Shown here in pieces: positions 1 to 24,499 of a DNA stretch of 64,000 nt. Location of the stretch: assembly GCF_042242105.1 (NCBI RefSeq), contig NC_092018.1:28521667-28585666 (forward strand). Reading direction: 5' to 3'. The stretch's first letter is position 1. Each line of letters starts with the position of its first letter. Under the pieces are notes generated by a model. The model made no database searches. It saw only the letters and a list, made by a program, of their open reading frames with translations, and was not told the origin of the DNA. The position numbers and the translations under genes were made by a program. Origin of the DNA: Pempheris klunzingeri. Its lineage: Eukaryota; Chordata; Actinopteri; Acropomatiformes; Pempheridae.

Positions 1-2015
1 TGGGCAGTAATGCAGCTGTGAATCAGTCAAGGTGTATGAACGATTAGCTACACGTTTCATATTTTATGAATAGTGTGTGTGCTTTTCTCCCTAAAAGGCC
101 TAATTTTGATCATTAAACATTTAAAACTTGGGCTGTTGGGCAGATTTAAACATGGATAACCTTCTACCTTCTGCCCGTTGGTGATAGGTCTCGGTAAAGG
201 TTAGGATAACATGCCTGCTGTTTGTGTGACAGCTGGGCCCAAACATGACAGCTGAGCCACCCTGGTCATTGTTCCTTTGTGTCAGAAAGTCAACCATCTC
301 AGGTGATCTGTTAGCTCCTATGAGCCTCCTCGTGTTCTTTGTTGTGTCTCTCGTGTTGTTTTTCTTGTCAGATGTGATGTAGTCTCACTTCAAATCAATT
401 CCCTTCCCTTGAGGAGCTGTTTTTGATCAGACGTCTTGTGCAGGAACACGAGGGTCTGCATGTGTCGCTCCAATCCTACCGTCAAAATGTAGCTGTCCAA
501 TAATAAGCTGGTGTTTTGTGGGTTTAAAGAGAGAGATGGTGGCGATCACATGTAGAAAGAAAAAATTCCTTTCCAGTCACCAACCTCAAGCTCCTCACGT
601 CTGGTGTTTTTCAGCAGTCAGCAGCTGGACACGTGACGCGTCAAGGGAGAGAAGGTCTTTGTGGGCTTTTCCAAGGAAACCCTTTGTTGACACGGCAGTG
701 ATAGCATGTTGGGGCAGAGGAAGGGGAGGAGGGAGTTATCGGTGAGGGGGGTGGGTGGGTGTGTGGGTAGGTTAGCTGGAGATTTAATAGCACTTGTTAG
801 TTTGCTGGTAAGGTCGGGGCACCTCGAGTGAACTGACAGGACGTTCTGAAACAAGTGCCAGCCGCTCTTGGAACATAAAGCTCTCCTGCCCTGTTTGTGA
901 CCGTGACCAGAATATAGACCAGCTTCACACCAACGCAAGCAAGCAGCTGCCATGTTACAGCACAAAAGGGCCAAGGGTTGTTTACAGGGAATACATGGTA
1001 CTGTGTGGTGGTGTTTTTTTGTTGTTGTTTTTTTTCTATGGGAGTGGCACTGGTATCAGTTGATCTGATGATTTGTAAAACAGGCAAGGAAGGGCTAGCA
1101 GACAGGATGCCTCTTCCCCAACTAATCTAGGCCTTCCTGTCTGTCTGCTTGGTCATTCATCAATGTTTTTTTGATCTGTGGCCTCAGAGGCAGCGGTTCC
1201 CTTTACGCAAATTTCTGCCGTATTGCACAGCATCAGAGCGAGGAGACAACGTCATAGCCCTGCATGTTTAGCCAAGTTACGCACTTTTTTTAATGGGTGT
1301 ATGAAAAATGACACGAGGAGTTTTGAAATGCTCAGTGTGGCAAGAACCACAGAGAGGGAGGGAGGGAGGGAGGGAAATACTTTCTGAAATTGTTGACCTA
1401 CTTTGTTGATCTTCATTCATTATCTTGTGTCATTTGGTTAGAACAGTGTGTCTTTTGCCTTCTGTGTTTCTGGTCTTTTCGTGGCCAAGATACTGCGAGT
1501 GAGTCAGAGTGAGTAGACTGATGAGGGAGTGTTGTGCTGTTGCGAAGAGTCACTTGTGGTCATATGATAATCGTGACACACGATGATGAGGATGATGATG
1601 ATGATGATGATGATTATGTGTTACTTGCAAGAAGGTTATTCTCTGTAAAGTGTTCCTGAAGCGGTATGCAGATATGAAAATGAGAGATTGCAGGTCAAAT
1701 GTTAGGAGGAGCCATAAAGACTCTTCCCAGAACTGTGACGGGGGGTTTGTGGGGGAGGAAATGGAGGGAGGAAAAGGGGGACACGGCAGCGAACAAAGCT
1801 GTGGGTCAGAACAGAGTGCCAAGGTGCTGAACAGAACAGAGCAAGTGTTGTTTGTTCTCTGGACTTCCTGTGGACCAGCGTTCATTACCGTATTCAGGCT
1901 AAAGGGCGAGTCAAAAAAATGTGCCAGAGAAGGGAAGGATTTTAGCTTTCGGCTGTATTTCTCATTGAGGTGTTCTCTGCTAACCATTCTCACTCTGTCG
2001 TTCTCATTCTGTTAG
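1..2015. other. Region upstream of zfand5 coding start (probably intron/5' flank)
   Basis: No open frame here looks like a real gene. The zfand5 start codon follows a good 3' splice site (pyrimidine-rich stretch ending in TTAG two bases before the ATG). The first zfand5 exon is therefore non-coding and lies further left, either in this stretch or before the window. Low-complexity tracts are a GAT trinucleotide run near 1583-1615 and a GGGA run near 1355-1375. I could not place the non-coding exon. Confidence 0.5.
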
Positions 2016-2017
2016 CA

Positions 2018-4180
2018 ATGGCCCAAGAGACGAACCAGAGCCCGGTGCCCATGCTTTGTGCCACAGGCTGTGGTTTCTATGGCAACCCGCGAACCAATGG
2101 TATGTGCTCCGTATGCTATAAGGAACACCTGACACGGCAGCAGAGCAGCGACCGCATGAGCCCCCTCAGCCCTATGGGTAAGTCGGTTCACCGTGGTCCA
2201 AAAAAGAGTGTCTGTTTTTCAGAAAAAGTAAAACTGATTGCGATCTGAATTGATTTCAGAAGCCCAGAGTTTATGATGTCAACACGCACATGTACTTCAA
2301 CCTATACTGCTAGAGATAAGAAGGAAGTGTAGACATTGTTTTGAAATGCAAGCAGTTCTAGGGCCACTCAATGTATTTTCCCAGCTCTCCTCCCCCTGCA
2401 CTCCTGCCCTGTTTTTCCACTGTGTGTAATGAAAGACAGCTGTTTTCTTCATTACAGTGTTCAAGGTTAGGGGGGGTGTTTACTCCTTTAGACATTTCTA
2501 AGGCCGAGCGTTGACGTTTCTCTCACAATGCGACACTGTCAACCTGTCAGAGCATATTTTTCAAACAAGATAAACATGTTACGAAAGAGAAAAAAGGTTA
2601 TCTTGAAGGCAGCTTTAAAGTAGCATCATTGCCAAATACATCTACATTCCCAAGTCTACTGGGGAGATTTTGAATTATTGATCTGGACTAGATGAGATGA
2701 ATTTGTCTTATTATTATTTCAACAGCAATGTGGTGCAGTGCTCACAAAAATGTTTTGGTACACACAGTGTCTGCATTCACCTATGATTTTACGTATTGTG
2801 TACTGATTTGTATTGATTTCAAATGTCGTTTATCTGTGTTGTGAATTTTGTCTGATGGAGTTCTCTCTGTTGTTGTTGTCGTGCAGGCTCAGCTGGTAGT
2901 CCTACCTCAGAGGCCTCAGCCATCCAGAGACTAGAAGCCAGTTTAGCTAAGGTTGACGCCTCCCCTGCCTCTTCACCAGACATGTCTAGGTCAGTATTGG
3001 CAATATTTGACTGCTGATCTTTCTTTAAAATCACTGAGTGTGTCACTGGTTCCTTTTCCCCCACTCATCCCTGCTTCTCCTTTTCTATTTAAACCTTCAG
3101 AACTGTTCAAGGATCTCTTCCTGTGACTCAACAAATGACAGAAATGAGCATCTCGAGAGAGGACAAACCAGAACCCTTAGAGCCTGGTAAATCCCATATA
3201 AACACATTTCTAGTGACAGACAGGCTTGCGAACATAAACAAGTGGACATCTGACACACCCTAAAAGAACAGGCACAGGCAGGTGACTGCTCACATCCAGG
3301 CTTCACATGGCAAACATCGCCTTGTAGGACCCGCTGCAGCCACAGTTTATTTTTGATGCTTCGCTGCATACCTTAAACCCAACTGTTGGCTTTACTTACA
3401 GCCTCCAAGAAAGAGAGGAGGCCTAAAAATAAACGTGTTTAAAAATACCTCTACTCCAGAGGGCATTCTCAGATTTGATGCTGCCTGCCAGAGGCTTTCT
3501 TAGAGAAGTGCATTATTTTCTGCCAGGAACGGGAGACAGCAATTTAGAGATAAGGAACATGCTAATTACCATCGTTTGGGACTAAAGTACACATTCTCAG
3601 TTTCCACTGTGTTTCCATGTCTTCGTAGAGCTATGAATAAAACTCATTAACCTGCTGCTCTTGGTAATTAAAGATATCATATAATGGCAAATTAAACCTA
3701 GAATGACTAATATGTTTTCTCATTGTTGTCTTTCCTCACATGTAGTTGTAAGCCAGCCTGCTGCTTCTAGTCCTACTCCTGTAGCTTCCTCTAGCAGTGA
3801 AGAAGGCAAAAGTGACACCCCCAAACCCAAGAAGAACAGATGCTTCATGTGCCGCAAAAGGGTGGGCCTTACAGGTGAGCAGGGAGGGGATATAAAGGGA
3901 CGCCTGATCATTCCTGTCATCTGGTGGTGATAAATGTTTTGCTTGTCAAAGGGTTTTTCTCTTGGCACCTCTCTGGTGTAGTCGTTCACCTCCTCTGTCC
4001 TAGCTTTGACCCCTGACCTTTGTGCTTCCAGGGTTCGACTGTCGCTGTGGCAACCTGTTCTGTGGCATCCACCGGTACTCCGACAAGCACAACTGTCCCT
4101 ATGATTACAAGGCCGAGGCCGCCGCCAAGATCCGTAAAGAGAACCCTGTGGTGGTGGCTGACAAGATCCAGAGAATATAG
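2018..4180 (+). CDS. zfand5: AN1-type zinc finger protein 5 (A20 + AN1 fingers)
   Basis: Coding exons are 2018-2177, 2887-2989, 3101-3186, 3746-3874 and 4032-4180, all with GT-AG introns, giving 208 aa. An N-terminal A20 finger has Cys14, Cys18, Cys30 and Cys33 in the context [19 protein letters not shown]-terminal AN1 finger has ligands Cys149, Cys152, Cys163, Cys165, Cys170, His173, His179 and Cys181. The protein ends in KIQRI, as in vertebrate ZFAND5 (ZNF216). The Ser/Pro-rich linker between the fingers varies in this family. Known family role: binds polyubiquitin through A20 and stimulates or links to the 26S proteasome; linked to muscle atrophy and to NF-kB signalling. Length and both ends match ZFAND5 better than ZFAND6, although a fish zfand5a/zfand5b assignment cannot be made here. 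The 5' non-coding exon was not located. Confidence 0.95.
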
Positions 4181-5510
4181 ATTTTGACAAAACGGCATCA
4201 TTGGCGGCATCGATGACAACACCTATGACAAAGACTGGAGTATGAGAGTGAACCTTTTGAAATGAGCACTGGCATAAATGGCTATGTGAGGATTGAAAGG
4301 ACTTGATTTACAAAATTACAACCTCAAGAAAATGATGGAAAAAAAGAAGAAAAAAATGAAAAGATCCTGTATGAGGGAGATGCATGAATGATCACTTTTC
4401 TCCTTTTTTGATTAATTAGTTTGTTTTATCCTATTTTCTGTGGTGTGACTTTGCCGCTATTCAGTCCTTTTTTTTTTTTTTTCTTTCTTTTTTTTTTTAA
4501 AGAATATGTGTTGTCTTATTAAGAGCAGCCCAGGTTAACTGTCCAGGATATGCTGTGCTCCTCTCACCCAAACCAGGCGCCATTTTGTGCCAAACCGTAG
4601 ACAACCATTTTACTCAGACCCTGTCATGTGTGAGACACTGGCAGGTCTGTTAGAGCATTCAGACTACACAGTAACAGTTCACATGAGTTGTGTCCCTCGA
4701 CCTTTTGAACTTCTTGTTCTGCGCTCCTTTGGTACTGGAGTCAGTCAGCGTTTCGGAGAACCGTACAACTGTCCCCCACCATGCACAAGGGGCTTTGTTA
4801 CTTTGTCTCTGTCTTTCCTAGCTTTACCTACCTCACAGCTGCTGTGTTGAGCTTTGTTGTCTTCCGTTTTTACTTTGTTTTCATCAGCTTAGACCCCAGC
4901 AGAACAATTGATCATCGTGACAGTCAGCCTCAGTGACCCTCTGATCAGCACGTCTGTGTCGACTTTGATCGGTTTGATTGTGATAAGGCTGCTTCGTTAT
5001 GACTGGAGGTATCATGCTAGACAGGGACAAACAAATAACTTTTCACTGAGTTCTTAACATTGTCAATGGACGTAACAGATAAAGGAGTTCCCCAACTTGT
5101 CTGCGCTCATATTGTAATCACAGACGCCTGGTGCAGGTCTGCGTGTGCCGATGTGTGGCCTGAGAGGAAGGATGGCACCCTTCCCTGGCAGGCCTGGTTA
5201 GGTAAATTTAAGCAACAGTGTAGTAGGGGCATGAATGAGTGAATGGAATAAATGCATGAGTTACGCTTCATCTGCATTAGTGTCTCAGAAATATTTGGCA
5301 TCACTCAACTTCAGACTTTTTATTTGCTGAGAGACTATCTGTTATATTTTATTATTTTCTCTTTCATCGATATTGTACTGATGTTAGCGCATGTATTCAG
5401 TGCATTTGTGGAATTAGGGTATGTGAACCATGATTTCCTTTTTTTTTTTTTTTTTAATGCGCTAACAGAACGTTCATGTGAGCACAGTGAGTGTGTGTGT
5501 GTGGGGGTGG

Positions 5511-5545
<35 letters not shown>

Positions 5546-6060
5546 GGTGTCTTGGTCCCCAACCTTTTTTGTCTGTGGAGCTACCCGGTTTTATCAGCAC
5601 ATGTTTACAGAACTACAGGAGCATGCCAGAGCTAGATTTATGAAAAATAATAGATACCAAGATTAGATGTAACTTCTCATCTGTCTAACAGCTATTGGTC
5701 CGTGTGTCTGCTTTAGAGCACCGTAGAGAAGTGTGCGTGTGTGTATTTGTGCGCGTGCATGTGCACATTTCTGTGCAAAAGTGTGTTTTCATGGCTGCCT
5801 GACACATTGAAACCATGTACGTTTGTGACTTGTGTTAATCCCCCTTTTTTTTTCTCCCCCTGTAAGGATGTGTTTTTCATTTAAAAGACAACTGTATGTA
5901 TCCGTTTGAGTTTTTCCTTTCTGATTCTTAGTTATATGCAAATTTGTACAAAAAATGAAAAAACAACAAACTGTGTTGATATTTATGTATTACATATAAT
6001 CTTGCTATCCAGCATTATGACAGAATAGTATCATGTAAATAAAACTGTACAGAGAGACAT
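4181..6060 (+). other. zfand5: zfand5 3' untranslated region with poly(A) signal
   Basis: About 1.9 kb of non-coding sequence follows the zfand5 stop. It ends at a strong AATAAA signal at 6038-6043. A possible earlier signal (AATAAA) occurs near 5248. The stretch holds long T tracts near 4470-4498 and 5440-5456 and the GT repeat listed separately. The extent is inferred from the signal and is not observed. Confidence 0.6.
5490..5542. repeat. GT dinucleotide microsatellite
   Basis: Interrupted (GT)n run inside the inferred zfand5 3' UTR, with a GGGGGTGG interruption near 5503-5510. Likely length-polymorphic. Confidence 0.9.
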
Positions 6061-8005
6061 TATCAAGCCTGGTTGTGTGTTGACTTTCACAGCTTACCAT
6101 TGTCTCACTTCTTAGTTTTAGTTTAGTGGAGAGTGTTTGGCTATTTCAGCAGTTTGTTTTCAACAGAGTTGTACATTTTATAGCCTTTCTTGCACAGAAA
6201 AACCTGTCAATCCAGAAGGGCACATCTAAATGGAGTCAACAGATTCATTATACCATAGCACAGTGAATATGACCTAAACATAAGGCTGTTTGGGGAAGAT
6301 GAAGACAGTGATGGATCAGCACAAGACGTAGACGGGTGACAAAGTGTTGGGCCAAAATGTGCTGCTAGAACAGCATCAGTGTCCTGGCATGGATTCTCTG
6401 AACTCTACTGGAGGGATGAAGACCATTCATAACTCCCTCATTTGATTTTTTTGCTGATGTTCTATCACATAAGTCTCTAATCTGGTGACTGTGAAGGCCC
6501 TTGCATGTGATTCACATCATTTTCATATTCATCAAGTCACTCAGCGAGCCCTCGTGCCCTAAAGATGGATCGATTGCTCCCATCAGGACAGAAATGTTTC
6601 ATCATAAGTAGAAAAGGGTTTTCACTCAGAACAGTGCTGTATTGACTTGCAGTGACCCTTCCCTCCAAAGGGGACAAATGGACCGGACCCATGCCAGCAA
6701 AATGCCCCCACAGCTTGACAGAGCCACCTCACTGTCAGACTCACCTGGAGGGTTTTTCCTTTAACTGGTCACCCGTAGTTATGAGTGACCACTGTGGAAT
6801 TACTTTCGACCAGGATAAGAATAGTGTAGGAGCCACATGTCAGGAGCTCCAGCATTACCCTGTAATACCTTACCCTGGCTAACCCGGCCTCTTTAGCATC
6901 CTCATGTTAATACGGAGTCCTGGCAGCACAGACTGTAAACCGCGCTCAAGAGACTCTTGTCCAAACCTTGTCTGGGTCACACAGGAAGTATTAATCCCTG
7001 GACACCGGAGGAAAGCGCTCCTGTTCCGCTCTATCTAGGCTATTGCCGAACGTGCAGAACTCACACTGTCTGTGCGTGTGTTTCAGAGGCAATGTGTTTT
7101 CTCACACTCCTGTCGGGAGCTCCTGGGCAGAGTGGGTTCACAGATGGCGTCACTGCAACAGCTGCTCAGACAGCTGAGGTGTGCTCATGTGGTGTTCCTC
7201 TGACAGACAGCCACAGAGATCACATTGTCTGGACACAAGTCTGAAGTGCATGGAGGATCCACACGAAGGCACACTGGGTTGGAAAACATCAGATCCTTTA
7301 AGAGCTCAAACTCAAGGTTTTTACTGAGCTCATGCTGCACACCATCGTCCTCCCTGCTGATCATAAGTCTGCATGAACCAAAGACAGAAGACTGCCCCCC
7401 ATAACTAATGCAGTGACAGATGACGGGAGGATCAACACACCCCAAATATGACCTGGAGCAACTGCAGGCAACCAGAATCACAGCTTTTTATATGTGTTTG
7501 TGTGCACGTGTGCAAAAGAGGTGGACACACATACTCCAGTGTCAGTAATCCATCTGCCCCCCCACCCCCTGCACGCACACACATGTTAACCCATCATTTG
7601 TTTCACTGATATATGCAGCTCATTTATCTGTGTCACCCACTGCCTGTCTGTCGTTGGGTGTGACAGAGGTTAGAGAGCCGTCTCAGTGGAGGTAAAATAT
7701 CAGAGCCTCTGGCAGATAACGGCAGATGTTGTTGCCAGATGTGCAACAGGGCTGGATGCTTCATGAGGCCACAGATAGTAAATACAAACATGGACACGCT
7801 CCTCTCTCTCAAGAAAACTGTGGCACCCACATCAACTGCATCTTGTTCATGATACTGTTCCTAGATTCTGTGTCTAGTGCTCACCTCGTTTCAGAATGCA
7901 TTATTGCGAGAGGTACACGTGTCAAACACTCGCACATATTGTTAAATCCCTTTCACAACCATGAATAATGAATGCTCACATTCACAGGAAGCATTCGTAC
8001 ATATA
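6061..8005. other. Intergenic region between zfand5 and the SINE-like element
   Basis: Unique-looking sequence between the zfand5 poly(A) site and the SINE-like repeat. The open frames in it are short, in mixed frames, and resemble no family I recognise. No RNA gene was seen. Confidence 0.5.
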
Positions 8006-8009
8006 TGGA

Positions 8010-8183
8010 GGCGGCTGTGACTCAGGAGGTAGAGCAGGTCGTCTATTGATCGCAGGGTTGGTGGTTTGATCTCTGGCTCCTCCCGCACACAAGTGCAAAT
8101 GTCTTTGAGGGAGACATTGAGCTCCAAATTGCTCCCTATGCTGCCATCTGGGTGTGAAGGCTGTGTAGGTGCAGTCCATTGAT
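8010..8183 (+). mobile_element. tRNA-derived SINE-like element
   Basis: Begins with GGCGGCTGTGACTCAGGAGG and continues into an A-box-like segment (TGACTCAGGAGGTAGAGC). About 35 bases later comes a B-box-like segment (GGTTGGTGGTTTGATCT, about 8055-8071). This is the layout of an internal RNA polymerase III promoter in tRNA-derived SINEs. The body (advice to dock after CTCCTCC, then a segment with ATTGCTCCC and GCTGCCATC) is a pattern I recognise as very common in teleost genomes. The copy is degenerate at its 3' end, and no clean target-site duplication could be defined by eye. Confidence 0.7.
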
Positions 8184-8644
8184 CACATACAAAGCAACCA
8201 TGCATATCCATGTGAAACACACAGCACTGTACACATACTAACACACATACCGTACATACCCATGTACATATAGAATACATTCATTTCATCGTTTAATTCT
8301 GAGACAACGCAACAATTTTTAGTGCCAAAGTAATTAACGTGAATTAAAAAAATTTCAAGATACCAAAAATGTTTTCCCACAAATGTGTTTTTCTCCCTCA
8401 CATCCTCTAATGGGCTCTGTATTAATGCCTAAATAGAAAGCAGAATATTTTATTTTTACATGGGTTGTGGTATACGGGAGAATGCAGTGGCTCTGATCTG
8501 GAGTTTAGGATTTTAGTTTAGGGGTCATGAGGTTATCTTTCTAATTTAGAAAGCTAGATTGAGCCAAGAATCAAAGTTCAGGGATTTTCCTCGCAAGATA
8601 AATCCGGTCAGTAACACTGAATGTTCACACTTAATCATTGCTCA

Positions 8645-8832
8645 TCGTGGTGGAGGAAGCATTCAGATCTTATACTTCAGTTGACAAACTGAAGCGACAC
8701 TGTAAAAATACTTCAGTAAAGTAAAAGTATATAGTACTATAGTAATATTATCAGTAGATTTATGTTACTCATGCTTTAATGTCAAAGCAGGATTTTACAG
8801 TTGTGGCTGGTGGAGCTCATTTTGAACTACAG
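8645..8832 (+). repeat. Dispersed teleost repeat, old copy
   Basis: The segment around GTGGAGGAAGCATTCAGATC, followed by GTAAAAATACTTCAGTAAAG and GTGGAGCTCATTTTGAACTA, matches the general pattern of a repeat very common in teleosts (vertebrate DNA-element debris reading GTGGAAGAAGTATTCAGATC). Recognition is from memory of the consensus; no class is claimed. Confidence 0.55.
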
Positions 8833-8844
8833 GCCTCAAACTAA

Positions 8845-9140
8845 TATTTTCATTGTGGATTAATCTGCAAATTCTATACTTCATTAATGGATTGATTGTT
8901 TGGGTTGTAAAAATTCTCAAAATAATGAGAAATGCCATCAAAGTGACACCTTCACAATGTTTGTTTTGTCTAATCAATAATCCTAAAATCAAAATAATTA
9001 AGAATACATCCAAATTATTACAGTTATTAACAGGATAAGCAGTGGCCTAAATCCTCCAATGGGAAATCTGGAGCCACGAAACGAAAAATGTCATAAACAA
9101 TTATCAAAGTAGTTGATTAATCAATTAATTGCTGATGGCA
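8845..9140 (+). repeat. Second dispersed teleost repeat with GATTAATC-rich ends
   Basis: Starts near ATTTTCATTGTGGATTAATC and ends near GTAGTTGATTAATCAATTAA. The middle (GATTGTTTGGGTTGTAAAAA, then GTTTTGTCTAATCAATAATC) follows the order of another widely dispersed fish repeat. The ends are AT-rich and loosely inverted. The copy is heavily diverged and lies directly beside the repeat at 8645-8832. Confidence 0.5.
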
Positions 9141-9539
9141 GTGTTTACAGTTATTTTCTTAACGATGTAATCTCGAGATTGTGAGTTCCTCATAACTATT
9201 TTGTCATCTCTATTAGATGAAGTTTGTTAATTGAGATCATAAATTATCCCGAATAAACAAAAGACTGATTTCTCGAGAAATGGAGATCATTTTTCAGCAT
9301 GGGATGATTAAGGAGAAAATGTGTGTGTGGTTCATTGGATCACATCTGATGATGTCATCTGATGATGTCATCTGATCCTTTCAGGAGGATCTGATTAGTT
9401 ATTAACCTCCAACAGAAAAACACAATACAGTGTCTGCCTCGATTAAAGTACAGTCTGGTGATCAATAATCAGTCCTCCTCCACATCTTTAGAAACAGAAA
9501 GCGTGAGAGACAAACACCACCTGTAGGGGGCACTGTGTG

Positions 9540-9824
9540 TGTTTGTCACGCGACCGTTGACACCGGAAGCGGAAGCCAGCGGCAGCTTGTTGTGCGCTCG
9601 TGTTAGCACAGCGCTGCTTTTGTAACGTACGGCAGACGCGCTGTCTTGAATGAAACTCGGACATTTTGAGACTAATCTCATGCTACAGATCTAAACAGTG
9701 CACCGATGCTCCTCGTCTGTCCGTGAAAAGGCAGAGTGGAGTGAAGTCTGGATGTTTTAAAGTCAGCGAGCTGCTTCTCGTCGACAAGAAAGTGCGATAA
9801 AAGCTAAAAGACCGAAGTGGCACC
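9540..9824 (+). promoter_or_regulatory. snrnp200: snrnp200 promoter and 5' UTR region
   Basis: The 280 bases before the snrnp200 ATG are CpG-richer than the flanks. They contain a tandem ETS-type core (CCGGAAGCGGAAGC at about 9563-9576), which is common in housekeeping promoters. No TATA box was seen at the expected distance. The 5' UTR appears to run straight into coding exon 1, and the start codon has the good context CACCATGG. Confidence 0.5.
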
Positions 9825-21619
<11,795 letters not shown>

Positions 21620-22057
21620 TCAGTAACTGGGAGTATAGCGGGCTCCAGCAGTTTGTTTTATATCGAGAGGGATCAGTAGGTGGTTTTTGTTTTGTTTTTT
21701 ACTGTAGATATTCAGCCTGATTCGTGTCCTTTTACTTTGTCTGTAAGCACGTCTTATCTCTACTCTTTTGAAAACATTTAATCCGTATATTTGTCTCTTT
21801 AAATCACCTGAATGATGAACGCCAGTCCAGAATTATAGTGTACAGGATAATCAGACATGTGTTACAGGTATAAACTCCTTAAAGGTTAAAAAAAACAACA
21901 CATCAAGATGGTAGGCTCTTATTTCAGATTGGATCTTTAAATAGTCAAGAAAACTGCTCAGTTGTATTTTTGGATTTAAATTGTTTTGTTGGGAAATCTA
22001 ATTCCTGGACTGGTAAAAATGTTTTTACTGTGATGTGTTGTCTGGAATATTTTTTGC

Positions 22058-22096
22058 AATAAAAAGAAGCCACAATTGTTTTTAGACTCATTTATT
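22058..22096. terminator. Facing poly(A) signals of snrnp200 and ciao1
   Basis: On the + strand AATAAA lies at 22058-22063, 440 bases after the snrnp200 stop. On the - strand AATAAA reads from 22096 to 22091 (TTTATT on +), about 195 bases past the ciao1 stop. Cleavage 10-30 bases beyond each signal would put both mRNA ends in the same 30-40 bp, touching or overlapping. Confidence 0.7.
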
Positions 22097-22290
22097 TATA
22101 TAAACTTCATGAAATGGCAATTCTTAATTGACCTGTTAGGAAGAATTAAGCACAAGATGCAATATTATCAGTTAAGAAATAGACGTGATGGGTAACAGGT
22201 GACATGTTTATATGATGCTGTGAAAGCTGATGGACAGTTATGTGGAGACCAGTTACTGCTCTGGGAGAGGCCAGTGGTGTTGATCAGCGT

Positions 22291-24297
22291 TCAGTCTTCC
22301 TCTTGGAACTTCCAAATGGCAATGTCTCCGTCATCGCTGCAGGAGGCCAAGAGTCCCGCCTCCTTGGGGTTCCAGGCCACACAGTTTATGTCCTGGCCGT
22401 GAGCTTTGGTCATCTGAGCGGCCAGTGAGAACACCGGCTGCTCCGGATCGGCCGTCTCATCCTCCTTGAACACTCGCACTGCATCGTCACCGCAGGCAGT
22501 AGCCATGGCGCCAGTCAGCCGACACCTGAACACAGCACGATATGATATGGCCTCAACAATTTATCGCATCAAACCCGAATTCTGTCTGAATGGGAGGGTG
22601 ACCAGACCCATCAGCCTGAGCAAATAAAACATGAGCCTGCTAATTCGTTTTCCTTGACTTTACCCAGATTCTGCCTATAATATGCATATGAGTATGAGAC
22701 TGCTCTTACCAGGAGACATCATACACCGTTCGTCCATGGTACCCAGACAGAGTGCAAACACACTTCCACGACAGGTCTCCTGTTTAACACAACAGAGCAG
22801 AATAAAAGGCTTCAGAAGTCACATGAAATCATATCTAGCTTTGTCACTGATGTGGAAGAGGACTTTTTGATCAATGACTTCACATATGATGTGACTAATG
22901 CCGTCTACCACTGGCAACTCACCCTGTCCACTTTCATTTGGATACTCCTTCCAGATCTTCACGGTGCGGTCGTCGCTGCAGGAGGCCAGCCTCTGTCCAG
23001 CAGCATCAAAAGACAAGCCCCAGACTGTGGATGTGTGTCCTTGTAAGGTGGCCCGGCACTCCCAGTCGTCATCCTCTTCCTTGTAAATACAGATGTTGTT
23101 GTCGTAGCTGGCTGAAGCCAGGAGCTGGACAAACACATGGTGCAAATATAGTGAGACAGTGGTGCAACAAACTGAGAAACCATCCAGGTGCCACTTACCT
23201 CCTGGGTCGGGTGCCATACGACATGCTTGACATCTTGTGTGTGAGAGTTTATGACTGTAACACACTCGTACTCGTCTTCTTCATCCACTGTGAAAAGCAA
23301 AGAAAAAGATCATTCGCACAAACGTGCGGAGAGGCACTGATCCGATATCTGCTATGGATTCATACACCCGAGTGTCTGCAGGAGCTGTAGTTTAACACAA
23401 ACCTTCCCACACCCAGACACTCTTGTCTCGGCTACACGTTGCCAGCAGGTTCCCCGAAGGTGCCCACGCCACACACTTGACCTCATTTTCATGTCCCTCC
23501 AACACAGTCAGACTCTAGAAGACAGGGGGAAACTCTGGGTACAATCCACTAAAAGAAGATACCGCAGATGTGAAGTAAAGATTCAACATCTCATCTTACC
23601 TCAAACTCATTGTTCTTCTTCTTCCAGATGCACGTGGTTGCATCAAAGCTGGCCGAGGCCAGATAATTCCCACAGGGAGACCAGGCCACCTTCCTCACGG
23701 TGCGCTGGTGTCCATCCTGAAGCACACTCTTACAGATCCAGGAGTCACCTAGAAGAAGAGGGTGAGCCACAGAGAGGAAACACTGAGAGCCATTTTAAAA
23801 ATTATTATTTGATTATTTGTCATGTGACATGGATACACAGATGTGTCCACTGTCCGTCATAGTAATGATGTGCCCTGGTTCTCCAGGTATTAAAGGAGCT
23901 GAATTAACATTTGTTCCCATTTGGTTATTTAACCTGAGACTTTGCTCCTCTGTTGAAACATATTACAATGTGTTATTACATATTGTATAAGTAATACACG
24001 AGTTTAACACACAAATATAAAGACGTGCCTTGATTTTAATATAAGGACTAAGGTACCATTGTCCTTCATCACATATTAGAAGTGGAGATTATTTACTCTA
24101 AAGGAGTGTTTTCGCTATTTAAGTAATCTGTCCCTCAGTTATCTTGTTGACAGCTCACCTTCCTGTCCCCATATCCGGATGGCCTTGTCGCCCCCGCAGG
24201 AGGCCAGCAGCGTCCCGGTCGGGTTCCAGCTGACGAACCAGCACCGAGAGTCTGGGTGTGCACTCAGTCTGTGGACCAGGGTCAGACCCCCCGTCAT
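22291..24297 (-). CDS. ciao1: Cytosolic iron-sulfur assembly component 1, WD40 protein
   Basis: Exons in transcript order are 24159-24297, 23600-23748, 23403-23514, 23199-23287, 22923-23124, 22710-22779 and 22291-22525. They sum to 996 nt (331 aa, the family length). The protein is a seven-bladed WD40 propeller with recurring [49 protein letters not shown] and [10 protein letters not shown] strand motifs. The start [20 protein letters not shown] aligns with the human N-terminus. CIAO1 (yeast Cia1) is known as a core of the CIA targeting complex, with CIAO2B and MMS19, that hands [4Fe-4S] clusters to cytosolic and nuclear apo-proteins. It is convergent with snrnp200 and divergent from tmem127, as in human. 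The donor after 23403 is GTTTGT, weaker than the others but in frame. Confidence 0.96.
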
Positions 24298-24499
24298 GTC
24301 TGAGCCGGAAAAACGTCTCTGAGCCGCGGTCTCTGCGGAGCCTGCTGTCCGCTACGGCTGACGGTAGCTTAGCTGACTGAAGCGGGATAAATCAGCTGTA
24401 ACAACCCGCACAAACCAGCAGGACCGCTGTTATCCTTCACTTAATTTGTCAGCGTGAAGACAAACTGAGGAAAAATGTATTTGCACCAAAGAACAAAGT

